Of a DNA stretch of 64,000 nt, positions 49,040-60,010 are shown piece after piece. The DNA comes from Kingdonia uniflora (lineage: Eukaryota > Streptophyta > Magnoliopsida > Ranunculales > Circaeasteraceae): the NCBI GenBank assembly GCA_014058105.1, contig JACGCM010000933.1, forward strand, positions 310,001-374,000, written 5' to 3'. Position 1 is the first letter of the stretch. Every line of letters begins with the position of its first letter. The notes beneath the pieces were generated by a model. The model made no database searches and had not been told where the DNA came from. It saw only the letters and a program-made list of their open reading frames with translations. The position numbers and the translations under genes were made by a program.

Positions 49040-50686
49040 TCACAAACACTGGGGAGATTTTAATGATAAAAAACAATAAATTTATAGATTGGGATGAGAA
49101 AATAGTTCGAATATTAGGGTAATGGTTTAGTTTGTTACCCTTTTTTGCCCCAAATACCGCTCTTATCCAGCTTAGGTTTTTCTTTTTCTTTTTATCCCTA
49201 AAAGCCGCCACTTGTGCTAATCCTATATAACAAAGATTTTCATAAATGAAATAACCTTACCAATATAAATGCATTTATTCTGTTGAGTCGGTCTCCAGCA
49301 GCGGTAACACTAGCTGTTTGTTTAGCAACTAGATAAGTTATTTGGGCATCTCTAATGGAGATTAGGTTTAGATATTCTCCAATCACTGAGGAAAAACATA
49401 TACCTTAGTTCCTAGTCATTTGCATAGAAAGTTTGAGATGGATCATTAGTTGTAGATACCAATGTTATTTGTAGTCGAGTTATTTGATACTATGTTGTTG
49501 ATCATTCAGTTGAGAGAGTGAAACACACTTACATTTGTAATTGTACCGTACAATTACTTGTACAAGAGATATTATATAAGGTATAAGTATTTGTTAGCAG
49601 TAGAAGTGGGGGATGCATTTTGAAATTAAAAGTTATTGCTGAAAATATAATCTATGGTCAAGGTAGTCCATTGTGTGATGAGGATGGCTAACTTTTGATG
49701 TGAACATTATTGCAAGCACAAATACATCATACTACTAAGAAAATTTGCAATCCCATTGTTCTTGTATTAAAAACAAGGTAAAATTAAAGTATAACATAAT
49801 ATGGTTACAAAAAAATGGGCGAGGAATAATTCGTAATTGTAAAATCATTTGAAATAATACGAGATTGATTTTGAGCCAGGACGGTCATTGGTAGGGATAT
49901 AGTATGCAAAATTAAATTTAAGTAACAAATTCATGTTCTAGTTAACTGAGTTGTTTGACGTATCCGTCTTAAGAGTATCAGGCTGACTCAAACTATTTTT
50001 TTTTTCACCGGCCGAGTGTGAACTCCTGATGTGGCACTTGAGTAACTCAAATAGTATGTGGGTTGTCTGAACAATGTGTGAGCTTGCGTCCAACACGAAA
50101 CATGTGGCCGCAAAATTAACTCATTTACAACTATCAAATTACAAAAACTCGCGTTAGATAAAAGAAAACTCGAGTAAGATATAAGAATCTCACAGTTTAA
50201 GATATGTCATCGAAGACCTTTCTGATTGTGGCCATTTGTTACCCTATATTTTTTTTACGAGAAGCGTAGATAATTATAACTTTGTACAAACCACTAGAGA
50301 ATCTCTACCTAACCCATGAGGGTCCTGTTTGTAACCAGATATCTCATAAATTGAATATCTCGATTATTGAAATATTCAAGAATCTTGTTTGGCTAGGAGG
50401 ATATTGGTATAAATATGTTGAAAAATTGTTTGGGAATCCAAGTAAACTAATTCATAATTCTTCCAAGTTTGTTGTAATTTTCCTTATAATATTTTCAATG
50501 TCTAAATTAAAAGGAGCATTGCTAGTAAGCTCCTATATTTTTCATTAATCGTATTGATACTTTACAATTTTCCCCCCGAAATGAATCTAATTGATATAGG
50601 GCAATCGGCATGACTAAGTTCATGGAAATTATATGGAAAACAAGAAACATTTTTCTAAGTTATGTACATGAAAAAAGAGTAAGATG
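49040..50686. other. AT-rich intergenic stretch, nothing recognised
   Basis: No transposon protein motif or gene could be read on either strand. The longest plus-strand frame (50,282-50,548) has 88 codons and hydrophobic parts but no motif I recognise. I treat it as chance. Confidence 0.5.
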
Positions 50687-50691
50687 GTAAT
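50687..50691 (+). repeat. 5-bp target duplication, left
   Basis: 'gtaat' directly precedes the LTR start 'tgtagggg' and recurs at 56,115-56,119 right after the 3' LTR end. This is the usual 5-bp staggered cut of retroviral-type integrases. Confidence 0.92.
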
Positions 50692-51265
50692 TGTAGGGGA
50701 TTATTCCTCGACCTCACTCATAATCAAGCTCATTCAGATCGAATTATCTCCATCTCAGGTTCACGCAATTGAAACACAACATTCTAGTAAGACATTCTAA
50801 CCAACCCCACGAACTACATAAGAAACTACATCGAGCTAAAACCGAAAAACGTGATTCAGTCAAAGACACCTGCCTCCCACGAACTCGTCAGTTATTCATT
50901 CAACTGCCACTAATCACATTATTCGGAAGACGTGCACCAGCACGACGAAGAGCTGTGGGAAAAGCCTATAAAAAGGAGAAGTTCCAGAAGAGACAGGGAC
51001 CAGAAAAATTACTCAAACTTCTTTTTTACGAGATCAAAGGCATTTTCTATATTCTGGAGATCACTTGTAATAAAGATATCCACTCAAAGCTATAAAGAGA
51101 CTTTTACAAAAATCCTCTATACGAGGTCGTGGTTTTTTACCTATTCAAAAGTTTTCCACGCTAAAATACCCGTTTCAATTTCTTGCTTTTCATTATCGTA
51201 TTATTACAAGATCATTGGTGTGATAGCTAACTCCAAATCGTATCAAGCTACGGAATTTAGCCATT
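50692..51265 (+). mobile_element. 5' LTR of the region 3 retrotransposon
   Basis: Starts 'tgtagggg' and aligns over its length with 55,535-56,114. TATA box 'ctataaaaag' is at 50,966-50,975 and 'aataaa' at 51,069-51,074. It ends at 'ggaatttagccatt' and lacks the final 'aca' of the other LTR, because the breakpoint of an internal deletion falls there. Counting by eye over the first ~330 bp, about one position in eight differs between the two LTRs, so the insertion is old. Confidence 0.93.
50966..50975 (+). promoter_or_regulatory. TATA box of the 5' LTR
   Basis: 'ctataaaaag' within 'gcctataaaaagg', identical in the 3' LTR at 55,811-55,820. Confidence 0.7.
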
Positions 51266-51473
51266 GCCTCATCAGCCGTCTCATCTAAATTGGCCTTTGC
51301 CTAGACCTGTAACTGGCTGATCGCCACGACATGAGCGGCCTTCCGCTGCTTGACTTCTTTCAGGGCATCAATCTTGGCATGAGCCAGGTTTTTCTCCAGT
51401 TCACTCTTTGCCTTTTTAGCTCGGACACCTATTCTTCTATGCTAAGCCAAATCCCCTCGACAAGGCGAGCAAC

Positions 51474-51545
51474 CTGCAAAAATCATATCGAGCTCAGTTA
51501 CTAGCTCGAGAATATTAAACATTACTATCTCATAATTAAACTTAC
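51474..51545 (-). other. Intron 2 of the antisense pseudogene
   Basis: Donor 'agatg|gtaagttt' and acceptor 'tttttgcag|gttgctc', 72 nt. Exon 2 ends on a complete codon (...Ser-Gln-Met) and exon 3 starts in phase with Val-Ala-Arg-Leu-Val-Glu. Confidence 0.75.
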
Positions 51546-52033
51546 CATCTGGCTCGTATCTTCTTTCCCCTGTAGAATCGCTAACTTAGCTCTATCCTCG
51601 ACCTTTTTGAGATCGTCTACCAAAACAGATCGCACCTCAACAACCTTTCCTCCTTAACCCCCTAAAGGCTCAACCCTCATCCTTTTCCCTTGTGCGACCT
51701 CACCACTGACTGTGGCACCAGAAGCTTGCATAACCTTTTTTATCTGTCTCTTCGAAAACTTTTGGGCTATCATGCTCGTCGTGAGGTTCGATTGAGCTAA
51801 GCTGCCCGACCCAGAAGTCTTAGCTCGAACCTCGTCCCTATTTGTTTGCCTCGTTCATTCGTCGAAACCCGCCATCGACCTAGCAGACTGAGCCTTTGCA
51901 ACCTTTTTCGACTCGCTTTTAACTCTCTTCTTTCTACTCAGGCCGAGTTCCCCCAAGACCAGTTCGAGTTCATCCCCCTCCTCTACGACCTTGTTCAACA
52001 GAGACTCTTTCCTTTCCACTGTAGACTTCAAAC

Positions 52034-52113
52034 CTGCAATAAACACATTTTTCTATCAAATATACTTTTCATAGAAACTAACGATAATTCTATCTATTCA
52101 TGTTATTACTTAC
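52034..52113 (-). other. Intron 1 of the antisense pseudogene
   Basis: Minus-strand donor 'gcaaa|gtaagt' and acceptor 'ttattgcag|gtttg', 80 nt, AT-rich. Joining gives codons ...Lys-Gln-Ser-Leu-Lys..., keeping the frame used by exon 2. Confidence 0.75.
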
Positions 52114-53113
52114 TTTGCTTTACAGATCTAAATCAGAGGTCCATAAATTCCTCGTCATCTCTTTGACGGCAATTGCCCTTTACCCTTATGATGTTGTCAT
52201 TCCATGTTTGACCTGCTGAATTCAGATCGGAAAAATGAGGCCTAGTAACGCTCGTGCAAAAGTACGACCCCCCACTGGCCTTAAAATACTTCACCCCATA
52301 AAACTGCAAAATGTCCTCAGGGGTTATCCGCCTCACTTTGTTCTCCCTTTCCCAGATGTCATTCAGATGGTCACATATAGTTATGACCTCCCACATATTC
52401 CTGGGACATGCCCCAATTGCAATCATTACCCTCTTCGTCTAATTGGTGAGGGGGAGACACAACCCATACTCTAATTGAGATAGGTAACACAGAAAACCCT
52501 CTGAAAGGTCACTCCGGATATCTCCATCAAAATACTCTAATGAGATCGATTGTCCTATACCCCTATCTCATTTTTCTGCTTCCAAATCAGCCAAAAGGTA
52601 AAAATATTCCTCCTCCTCTGCTACTGTACAGCCCCTAAACTACCTATCGGCAAACTCTACACATTTACCCCACTTACCTCCTATAGCCCCCTTGGTTTTA
52701 TAAAATTCTCTAAAAGCATCAGAACATAGAGGATAGGATACCAACTGACCAGAGAAACCTAGAAATTGTTCCAATCCTCCCTCCCCTTCGCTATCAGCCT
52801 CGTTCGTCCTACCAGAGGTCGAAACCTCATTAACAAATGACCTACCCATCTTAATCAGATTCTACAGGATTATTTTGACCTATACAGATGCCTCTCACGC
52901 TCGACCTTCCATCTATGTATACATATATATCTATATATTCAACATATATCTCTGATAAAAAGTTACGCATAACGCATACATTCACACTATAAAAATTCAA
53001 AGTATATTGCATACGTATCTCTGCTAACCTTCGGTATCCGAATGCGAATCGACTGAAGAGTCAAGCTTTCTCCTCACTACACTGTTGTATTCCTACCTAC
53101 GAAATCATGAACC

Positions 53114-53464
53114 TTACACCCTCTTTAATCGTTTATCATCTTCAGAAAAATCTTGATCTATTCCCCTTATCTTTTGCCTTTCTCTCTGATTGCTCTCCAA
53201 GTCTTTTGTAGTAAAATGATTGTTTGGAGACGAAGAAAAACTATTTATGTTTTCTCTCTCATGCGGCTGGCATTTATTGCCCCTCCCACGAACCGTCCTC
53301 AATTCCAGAACTGAGGCATCATTTCCACTATCCATGTCAGACACCTTGCACCTTTTCGATGAAACCACCTTTCCATCATAGTAACTCTCCTCATTTATTA
53401 ACCTGTTTTGTTGCCCTCTTTCCATATATTTTCTCAACATCCTTTCACTCATGATGGTTTGCAC
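53114..53464 (-). CDS. Unrecognised minus-strand open frame inside the LTR element
   Basis: The 116 open codons start 'MQTIMSERMLRKYMERGQQN' and are very rich in charged residues, Ser and Asn ('SKRCKVSDMDSGND', 'NSFSSSPNNHFTTKD', 'SNQRERQKIRGIDQDF'). It lies upstream of, and on the same strand as, the antisense pseudogene, so it could be a leader exon or a second antisense frame. I recognise no family. Its composition suggests a disordered, possibly nuclear protein, but it may also be chance. Confidence 0.3.
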   Translation of the reverse strand: MQTIMSERMLRKYMERGQQNRLINEESYYDGKVVSSKRCKVSDMDSGNDASVLELRTVRGRGNKCQPHERENINSFSSSPNNHFTTKDLESNQRERQKIRGIDQDFSEDDKRLKRV

Positions 53465-55520
53465 TGTGAGATGTCAGAGTTCTATATTATTTTCTGTACA
53501 AAACAAAACTAGAAGCTTTTGTACTCACATATTTCGATTTCATAGAACTTGTTTATCCCACTTATAGTGATTGACGTCATTTTCAAAGTCATACAAACAT
53601 TCAAATTTATTTAAATTTCTTACTTAACAATTCCTAATCAAATCCCCCCTATTGATGATCTAATTGACTTACATTATTTTTGTTACATTCCTGCATTTAA
53701 CTTATTCATAAGAGCATCTATACAGTATCCATCACGATCTTGAAAAATTTAGCAACATGCATCATTCACCAGTCCTCATATCTCCAAAATTGATCTCCAC
53801 TTCAGCAATCAGACCCACCACCCTTTGTCGTTCTACCAGATCCCTCATAAATACACAAAAGAATTACTCATAGAAGTAACGAGCATACTCAAGTTCTTTA
53901 CTCCTGATATCCAACCCTTTGAGCTGGCATACCCTCATCGATAACTCAACTCAGCATCATAGCCGAGAGAGCCAACAAATTTCTCCCGCACCTCGGCAAT
54001 TTTTATGGCTAGTCGACCTTCAGCAGCGTGACGAATCCTCTGAGATCGAGTCTGTACCATCCCAACCTTCCCCTGAACTTTTGCAGGTCATCCTATCCAC
54101 ATTTGTAAGATTTCCCAATCACTTACTTCTTTCACACAGTTGTTACCTAGTATCGCGTAATAGAAACCTAATATATTGGACTCACTTATTATAACTTATC
54201 CCCTCCATAATACAATCGACCATATGCATAGAATCTCTATCGACCTTATGCATAGAATCTCTATCGGCTTTAGAACAGCTCGAATTAACATATTTCTACA
54301 ATTCCTATTTCATTTCCTGTTGAAACAAAGATCTTTCATTCATCGTAGTTCGAAAGTTGTTTCAACACTTATCAAACAGTTATTGAACTAACACATTTCA
54401 GATCGAATCAAGAAAAGTTTTATACACAAAATTCGTGAGAATCAATTTTTGTTCATAATATTCATAGCATGATTTACAAAAAACAAGTTTTCACTCAGGA
54501 ATATAACAGTATGTTATCCATCCAGCACCAAACTTCAAGTACTTTACAGGTAATAAGTTTTCCCTATTTATTCAAAGCTACAGGTCGACCTGGCACAACG
54601 AGGCATCAACTTGTCCAGTTCTTCTTACTTCAGTGATGTTTCACCCTGACACGAAGAAATTAGTGGAACCAACAAAAAGCCCTCCACACATGGCTCAGAT
54701 GAAGCACAGTCAAACTCCAGGCAAGTATTATGTGAGCAGTAGACTCAGTACGCTCCCGTAAAATAAGATGGAAAGATTTTTCAGAGCACAAAATCACGAT
54801 GGAAATGCCTCAGCAGAATCTTCCTACAAGTTACCCTCCTCTACTACAATCACCACCTCCTCTATAACCACCACCACCGCAGAATTGGTGGAGATGAAGC
54901 CGGCCCGACCTTAGAATCCTTAGCACCACATAAAATCAGTGCATTTACCCCGCAGACACACCTTTCCCTGCAAATGAAGCCCTAACCCTGTCTTCCGCAA
55001 GAGTGCGGAGACAGGCCCTACACTCCTCGCCCTTCAAGATGAAAACATGAAATCTCTACTTCCAGTAGAAATCTTCCTCTGCTTCAACCGCTTCCTCTCC
55101 CGATAAGCCTCGATACGTCAGAGGAACAGGCGCTGGGATCGTCATTTCCAGGGAATGATCACCAAAGTACTTCAACTTCAACCACTGCACTTTAGATGCA
55201 ATTCTCTCTTCAAGGACCATACTCCACATTTTCACCATCTCATAGAGTGTCCCGCATGCAAGAATTTACCTAAATACGGAATAAAGGTACTCTTAATATA
55301 AACCTAACTTTATTGTGCAGGTACGTTTTCCCAAGCGTTGTCATTAATTACGGACATGACTATTTAAATCAAACCGTCACATACATCCGCACCATCATTT
55401 AATACCCATCACTTCCTAAAACCACGTAACTTCCACCCAGTCAAGCGCCATCATTGCTCCGTTTGAAGATTATCACTTTTTACATGTTCTTTCCCAACCA
55501 AAGCCACCCGTGACTTCGGT
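53465..55520. other. 3' internal stretch of the LTR element, no assigned gene
   Basis: Mixed-composition sequence without recognisable gag-pol motifs on either strand. Open frames at 53,919-54,194 (+), 54,176-54,391 (+) and 55,056-55,238 (-) have no family signature. It probably corresponds to the long non-coding region before the 3' LTR in this kind of element. Confidence 0.5.
54224..54267 (+). repeat. 24-bp tandem repeat, two copies
   Basis: 'atgcatagaatctctatcga' plus 'cctt' is followed at once by 'atgcatagaatctctatcgg'. On the plus strand it reads 'MHRISIDL' then 'MHRISIG'. Confidence 0.9.
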
Positions 55521-55523
55521 TAC

Positions 55524-55530
55524 GAGGGGG
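55524..55530 (+). other. Polypurine tract
   Basis: 'gaggggg' followed by 'caat' stands immediately before the 3' LTR start 'tgtaggg'. This is the position for plus-strand DNA priming and fixes the element's orientation as plus. Confidence 0.7.
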
Positions 55531-55534
55531 CAAT

Positions 55535-56114
55535 TGTAGGGCCTTATTCCTCGACCTCACTCATAATCGAGCTCATTCAGTTCAAATTACCTCCATCTCA
55601 GGTTCGCGTAATTTTAGCGCACAACATTCCAGCCAGACATTCTAACCAACCTCGGGAACTACATAAAAAACTACATCGAGCTAAAACTGGAAAATATGAT
55701 TCAGTCAAAGACACTTGCCTTCCACGAACTTGTTAGTTATTCATTCAACCGCCACTAACCACACTATTCGGGAGACATCCTCCAACAGGACAAAGAGCTG
55801 TGGGAAAAGCCTATAAAAAGGATAAGTTCCAGAAGAGACAAGGACTAGAAAAATTACTTAAAGCTGTGGGAAAAGCCTATAAAAAGGCATTTTTATATTC
55901 AATAGATCACTTGTAATAAAGATATCCACTCAAAGATATAAATGGACTTTTACAAAAATCCTTCACACGAGGTCGTGGTTTTTTACCTATTCAGAGGTTT
56001 TCCATGCTAAAATACCTGTTTCAATTTCTTGTTTTTCATTATCGTATTGTTACAGGATCATTGGTCTGATAGCTAATTCCTAATCGTATCGGGCTACGGA
56101 ATTTGGCCATTACA
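55535..56114 (+). mobile_element. 3' LTR of the region 3 retrotransposon
   Basis: Starts 'tgtagggc', ends 'ggaatttggccattaca'; 580 bp with TG...CA ends. 'aataaa' lies at 55,915-55,920. It differs from the 5' LTR by a second copy of the TATA-box block (55,862-55,887), which replaces a ~23-bp stretch. Confidence 0.93.
55796..55887 (+). repeat. Duplicated TATA-box block in the 3' LTR
   Basis: 'agctgtgggaaaagcctata' plus 'aaaagg' occurs at 55,796-55,821 and again at 55,862-55,887. The 5' LTR has it once (50,951-50,976) and has 'cttcttttttacgagatcaa' at the second place. Confidence 0.92.
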
Positions 56115-56119
56115 GTAAT
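56115..56119 (+). repeat. 5-bp target duplication, right
   Basis: 'gtaat' follows the 3' LTR end and matches 50,687-50,691. Confidence 0.92.
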
Positions 56120-58300
56120 ATCATTTTTCTAAGATAACACCAACGTATTCGCTTTAACCATGGCTTTAAAAATATGTGTTCTATGGAGAATAAAAATTCA
56201 AGTATAAGATTGCCTTTAGTTAATTAGCTCTTGACACGTGGTGTACTATTAAGTCCCAAACACACAACCTCATGTTTAGAGAATAATAGTTTTATTTCTT
56301 CAATGAAACACAAGGCGATAAAAAGTATGATCAACCTTTCTGGATTGATAACAAATGCAACAATTATATTTCTTTTGCAGTAACAGGAATTATAAGAAAA
56401 TAATAATAATGAAGAACACGAGAGCTTTGCTCAAGCAAAAGAAAGAAATAAAGGAGGAGATAGGGAGGGAGGGGAGAGAGAGGAAAGGGAGGGATCATAT
56501 TTAAGATTGGTGAGGGAGAGGGACGTCTTTGGAAGAGAATGATGAGGGAAAGAGAGTTGGAGAAAGAACATTGAATATTTCAAAACTCTATGGGGTCCCA
56601 TAGATTTCAGATATCTTTTTTTAGCTTAACTTTTGGATTTTTTTTATTTTATTTTTTTTGAAAAATATTTAAAAAATATTTGCACGCCAAGCGCAAATCT
56701 TTTAATGGATATCTTGGATATTTAAAATATCCAATTCAAACAAACAGACCCTAAAATAGTTTGGAGAGAATTACTTATATGGTTTAAAATGAAAAAGTTT
56801 GGTCTCTCTTGTCTACCTCCATTAGTTGTAGACTCATTCGCCTACCCTTTTATCAAAGTGTGTTTCAGACATTTGGCTTCTGTTGCCTCTTGCTGTGTAG
56901 CTATTTAAGAAAGTCTGTTATACCATTTACTTGTTTATGAATAATAAATGTGTTTCTTTTTCCACATTTTTCTACAAAATTTTTCTCTCTCCCGTGACCA
57001 TTGACTTCATTTGGGAACTTTTTTCTTCTCTTTACCTCCACTTTCATATGCAATCCAAACAGGGCCTTATTATATTCCTAGTGTCTGACTGTCGATATAT
57101 TTACCAAATTATCATAACTGGAATACCAACTAATAGTAGGTAAACTTTAGATTGAAATTAAGATTTATTACTTGAAGTAAGAAAATTCTCAAAATCAACG
57201 ATACAAATGTTTGATACCCAAAGAAACATATACACATTGTCATCCAAGTAAAACCAGGTTTTTTAAAATCTCAACTTAAATTGACAAGTATATTACCACC
57301 TTAAATAGATTAATATTTTTTTAATTACTTAATCTAAAAAGTATAATAACAAGTTAAAAGGATTAATGCTTTTTCAATTACATAAACTGACAAGTATATT
57401 ACCAACTTAAACTCATGTTTGTAGCTAGAACTAATTTGAACATTGTGCTGAGTTTGAACCACTCACGTAAAATTAACTACGAGTTATCAAGACTCTAATT
57501 TATTAAATGGTGTGTCAAACATTTATATGTTAAACTCTAACTAACTTAAAAAATTGGCAGATAAATTAGTTTCCAGTAGAGATAAAAACCCATTTTAAAT
57601 TCTCACTTAGCTTTTATGGAGAAGAATTAGGAACAACTCATTAAAAGATTTAATGAAACAAACAATACTATCAGATAACAACTACTGTAGCTGTTATCCA
57701 ATTTTAAGTAGAACATTATATTAATTTAGATAAGGGGGTTATGATGCCAAATCAATTTGTGGAGGAACAAATACAATTTTTATCTGACATTTTTAACGAA
57801 TGGGGTTTACCCACATTTTGGCATAAATTGGGACGATTGTGGAGGCGATAATGCCCTTAAGAGAAGGGAGTTTTGGAGAAAATGAGTTATGGGAGTTTAG
57901 AGAGAGAAAATAGAAAGAATATGCGGTAGGAGAGAGAAGAAAGGGAAAAATGGTTCACATCTATTTTATATTATTTAGGTCCAGAGAGAAGAGACAAAGA
58001 AAAGTGGGTCACCCCAAGGGTAAAACGAGCTAACGAGAAAAAATTATAACTGTACACTGCACAATATTAGGTAGACGTGAGAGCCCAGTCCAAGTTTATG
58101 GGTATCGTTCTATCTTCACTATGTTGTTTTACCAAACTTATTATGCTGCATTATCGTCCCTAGTCATTGCATCCTCCAGCATGTGGGCCCCACATAATTA
58201 AAGAGAAACTTAAAAATGGGAAGAAAGTATGGTTTTTGAATCACTAACCCCACTACGCCCCCTAAACCGGCCTAAAACCCAAAATAAAACGAGATAAAAA
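56120..58300. other. AT-rich intergenic stretch with purine-rich islands
   Basis: No gene recognised. A purine-rich, GA-dominated island lies at ~56,440-56,571 and a second at ~57,855-57,950. A small palindrome 'ttggatatttaaaatatcca' is near 56,714. The plus frame at 56,931-57,143 shows no motif. Confidence 0.5.
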
Positions 58301-58560
58301 CCCAACAAAAAATTGTGCCAACCAACCCAAACTAAATACCAAAATCATACGGACTTCATCCCAGTTGCAAAGCTCATTTTCTCCCCCAAAATTTCCCCAC
58401 ACTGACGTCACACTGCCTCATTGTAGACTCAATTCTTCACTTCGTTCTCCATTAAAGCGTTGTTGAGGTTAGTAATTTTGTTTCGCTCCTCTCTTCTCTA
58501 GTAATTTTGATGGAGTAAATAGCGAATTACTTTGTTTGTTTTTTAAATTTGATAAAAACT
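58300..58560 (+). promoter_or_regulatory. Possible promoter-like segment with a TGACGTCA site
   Basis: A C-rich block with few T leads into 'actgacgtcacactg' (palindromic TGACGTCA at 58,403-58,410, a bZIP-type core), then pyrimidine-rich leader-like sequence. A possible donor 'gttgag|gttagtaa' lies near 58,465. No coding exon follows within the window: 58,560-58,880 holds no frame and then a decayed minus-strand gag begins. This is a weak, compositional call. Confidence 0.25.
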
Positions 58561-58904
58561 CTTTTCTTCTCTCTGTTAATGGTTGATTTCTTCATTATTG
58601 GATACTTAAGATGTACAATCCAGTTTACTTTTTGATTTACACTAACACTGAGGACAATTCATTAGGGTTAGGGTTAGTTTGTGGGGGAGAAGGAAATCCT
58701 TATGCAATAACGCCATGTCTTATAGCGTTGGACTAATGTATGGGGCAAATTCTTCAAAATGTTAATCAATAGGGATAAATGCTACTCTAGAAGCGTTGGA
58801 AAAAAAAAATTAAGAACTAGTTTGTAGTACCTGCAATTAGAATACTGGAACACTAGAACACTACTTCCCTTAACAATTAGTGTATGAAGGTACTAACTTT
58901 ATAG

Positions 58905-60010
58905 CTTTGAGCAGTGGGATATTGATGTCTATATGCTTGACTGTCTCTACTAGCTCGTCATAATGTGGGTTTGCGATGCTTGGCTTCAGCCTCTTAGGAT
59001 ATGGGATTGGTCATGTGTACTCTTTAAGTGGAGTCTGGACAGATATTTTGTCAATATTTTGTTATGGCTCACCTTCGGTTGGTACATCTGTTTGTTGTTC
59101 ATCGGTGGGTATTGTTAATGTGTTATTGGCAACCTTTCCACTTCTAAGAGTGGTTATGGCATGACATTGTTCAACTGGTTTGGTGTTCTTACTAGATCCT
59201 ACTCCATATTTTCCTTTTGGATTTGCTTCAGGCGGACTAGGTAGTTTTCCTTGTTCACGACTTGCAAGATCCTTTGCGAATTATGAAATTGTAATGTCCA
59301 TGTGGCCTATCCACTGAGTTAAAGTGTTAAGAGAAAGGTTTGTTTCATACATGAATGTGATGAGTGTCTGTTAAAGAATTCTAATCCCTTTAATATTAGC
59401 TTGATTCGGCTGATAATGTTACAACTGGTACTGTTGCTGTTGCAATTACTGATATTACTACTATGTCCTTTGGTATTTCTGTTGTTACATGTTTGTGTTA
59501 CCAACGGGTTGTCCATAATGTGGTCCAGTTCTATATGACAAGTTAGGATATTATGGTATAAAGGATCGATAAGAATTGTTTGGATTCCTTTGGCTATATG
59601 CATGAACTTCCTTTTCTTGAATTTCTTGGTCAGGTTGGGTAGTGGGACAAGAGTCTGAGACGGGAGTAGCACTGTTGCAGTAAGTACATAACTCTTGTTA
59701 AGTTGGAGGCGGACATGGTTTGTGTAAAGCATCGCTCATTTTCTTGAGTAGTCATGTTTGTGAAAGGATAGTGACTAGGATAGCAGTGCTAGTGTTTAAC
59801 TCAAAAATTCCACCTTTCTTAGGTTTACTCTTTCTCTGAGTAGGATAGTCCTATTCATATGAGTTTTTGCCCATGATTTTAAAGAGTTCTCATGCTTTAG
59901 TAGATGACTTACGCATTATGGAACCTTTAAAGTAACATTCACCATGCATTTGTTAATTTGGATAGCCCATTATAAAAGTTGTGTGCTTGATACCATAGAT
60001 CTAGTCCATG
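58905..60010 (-). pseudogene. Athila-like gypsy gag (C-terminal half), heavily broken
   Basis: Stitched by eye across several frames, right to left: 'GSIMRKSSTKA' then 'ELFKIMGKNSYEWDYPTQ' (matches 'GGS...K....A.EL...MA.N.Y.W'), 'KKGGIFELNTSTAI' (matches 'AGI.E.D..TAL'), 'QEIQEKEVHAYSQRNPN', 'NLSYRTGPHYGQPVGNTN', and at 58,905-59,005 'YPKRLKPSIANPHYDELVE' followed by 'HIDINIPLLKAIKLVPSYT'. The last block is the Athila gag-protease linker ('PFPQRL...K.L.INIP..EAL..MP.Y'). Many stops. The 137-codon frame at 59,319-59,732 is mostly out of frame with this reading. Confidence 0.75.

Larger units (their letters stand above)
51266..52849 (-). pseudogene. Antisense intron-containing 'putative gypsy type transposon' protein gene
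   Basis: I read three exons on the minus strand: 52,849-52,114, 52,033-51,546 and 51,473-51,266. Exon 1 starts 'MGRSFVNEVSTSGRTNEADS' and carries 'ACPRNMWEVITICDHLND', 'ILQFYGVKYFKASGGSYF' and 'QTWNDNIIRVKG', resembling the Transposase_28-type domain with its 'YYF...W+..FF.V' pattern. Exon 2 is charged, with a basic stretch 'SRKKRVKSESKK'. Exon 3 is coiled-coil-like and ends 'AKIDALKEVKQRKAAHVVAI' and 'ANLDETADE', a tail I associate with these proteins. Splicing is in frame at both introns. About eight stops and one frameshift make it dead. The C-terminus is cut at the LTR boundary. The family name is from memory of sequence style, not a search. Confidence 0.75.
51266..55534 (+). mobile_element. 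Internal region of a non-autonomous LTR retrotransposon
   Basis: About 4.3 kb between the LTRs, with no gag, protease, RT or integrase found on the plus strand. The first 1.6 kb is an antisense pseudogene (51,266-52,849), followed by an uncharacterised stretch and a polypurine tract at the right. No primer site follows the 5' LTR. The whole unit (LTR-internal-LTR with a perfect 5-bp duplication) is therefore a deletion derivative of a gypsy element, probably of the Tat-type group known to carry antisense frames. Confidence 0.85.

Noticed and set aside
51846..52474. Plus-strand frames at 51,846-52,166 and 52,235-52,474
   Set aside because: Opposite the antisense pseudogene exons, whose in-frame introns and motifs make the minus strand the coding one.
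58662..58677. Short 'ttagggttagggttag' as an interstitial telomere
   Set aside because: Only two and a half units, and of the TTAGGG type rather than the usual plant TTTAGGG; chance is likely.
59319..59732. 137-codon minus-strand frame as a gene
   Set aside because: The Athila-like gag signal in this stretch is read mainly in a different frame; this frame is a by-product.
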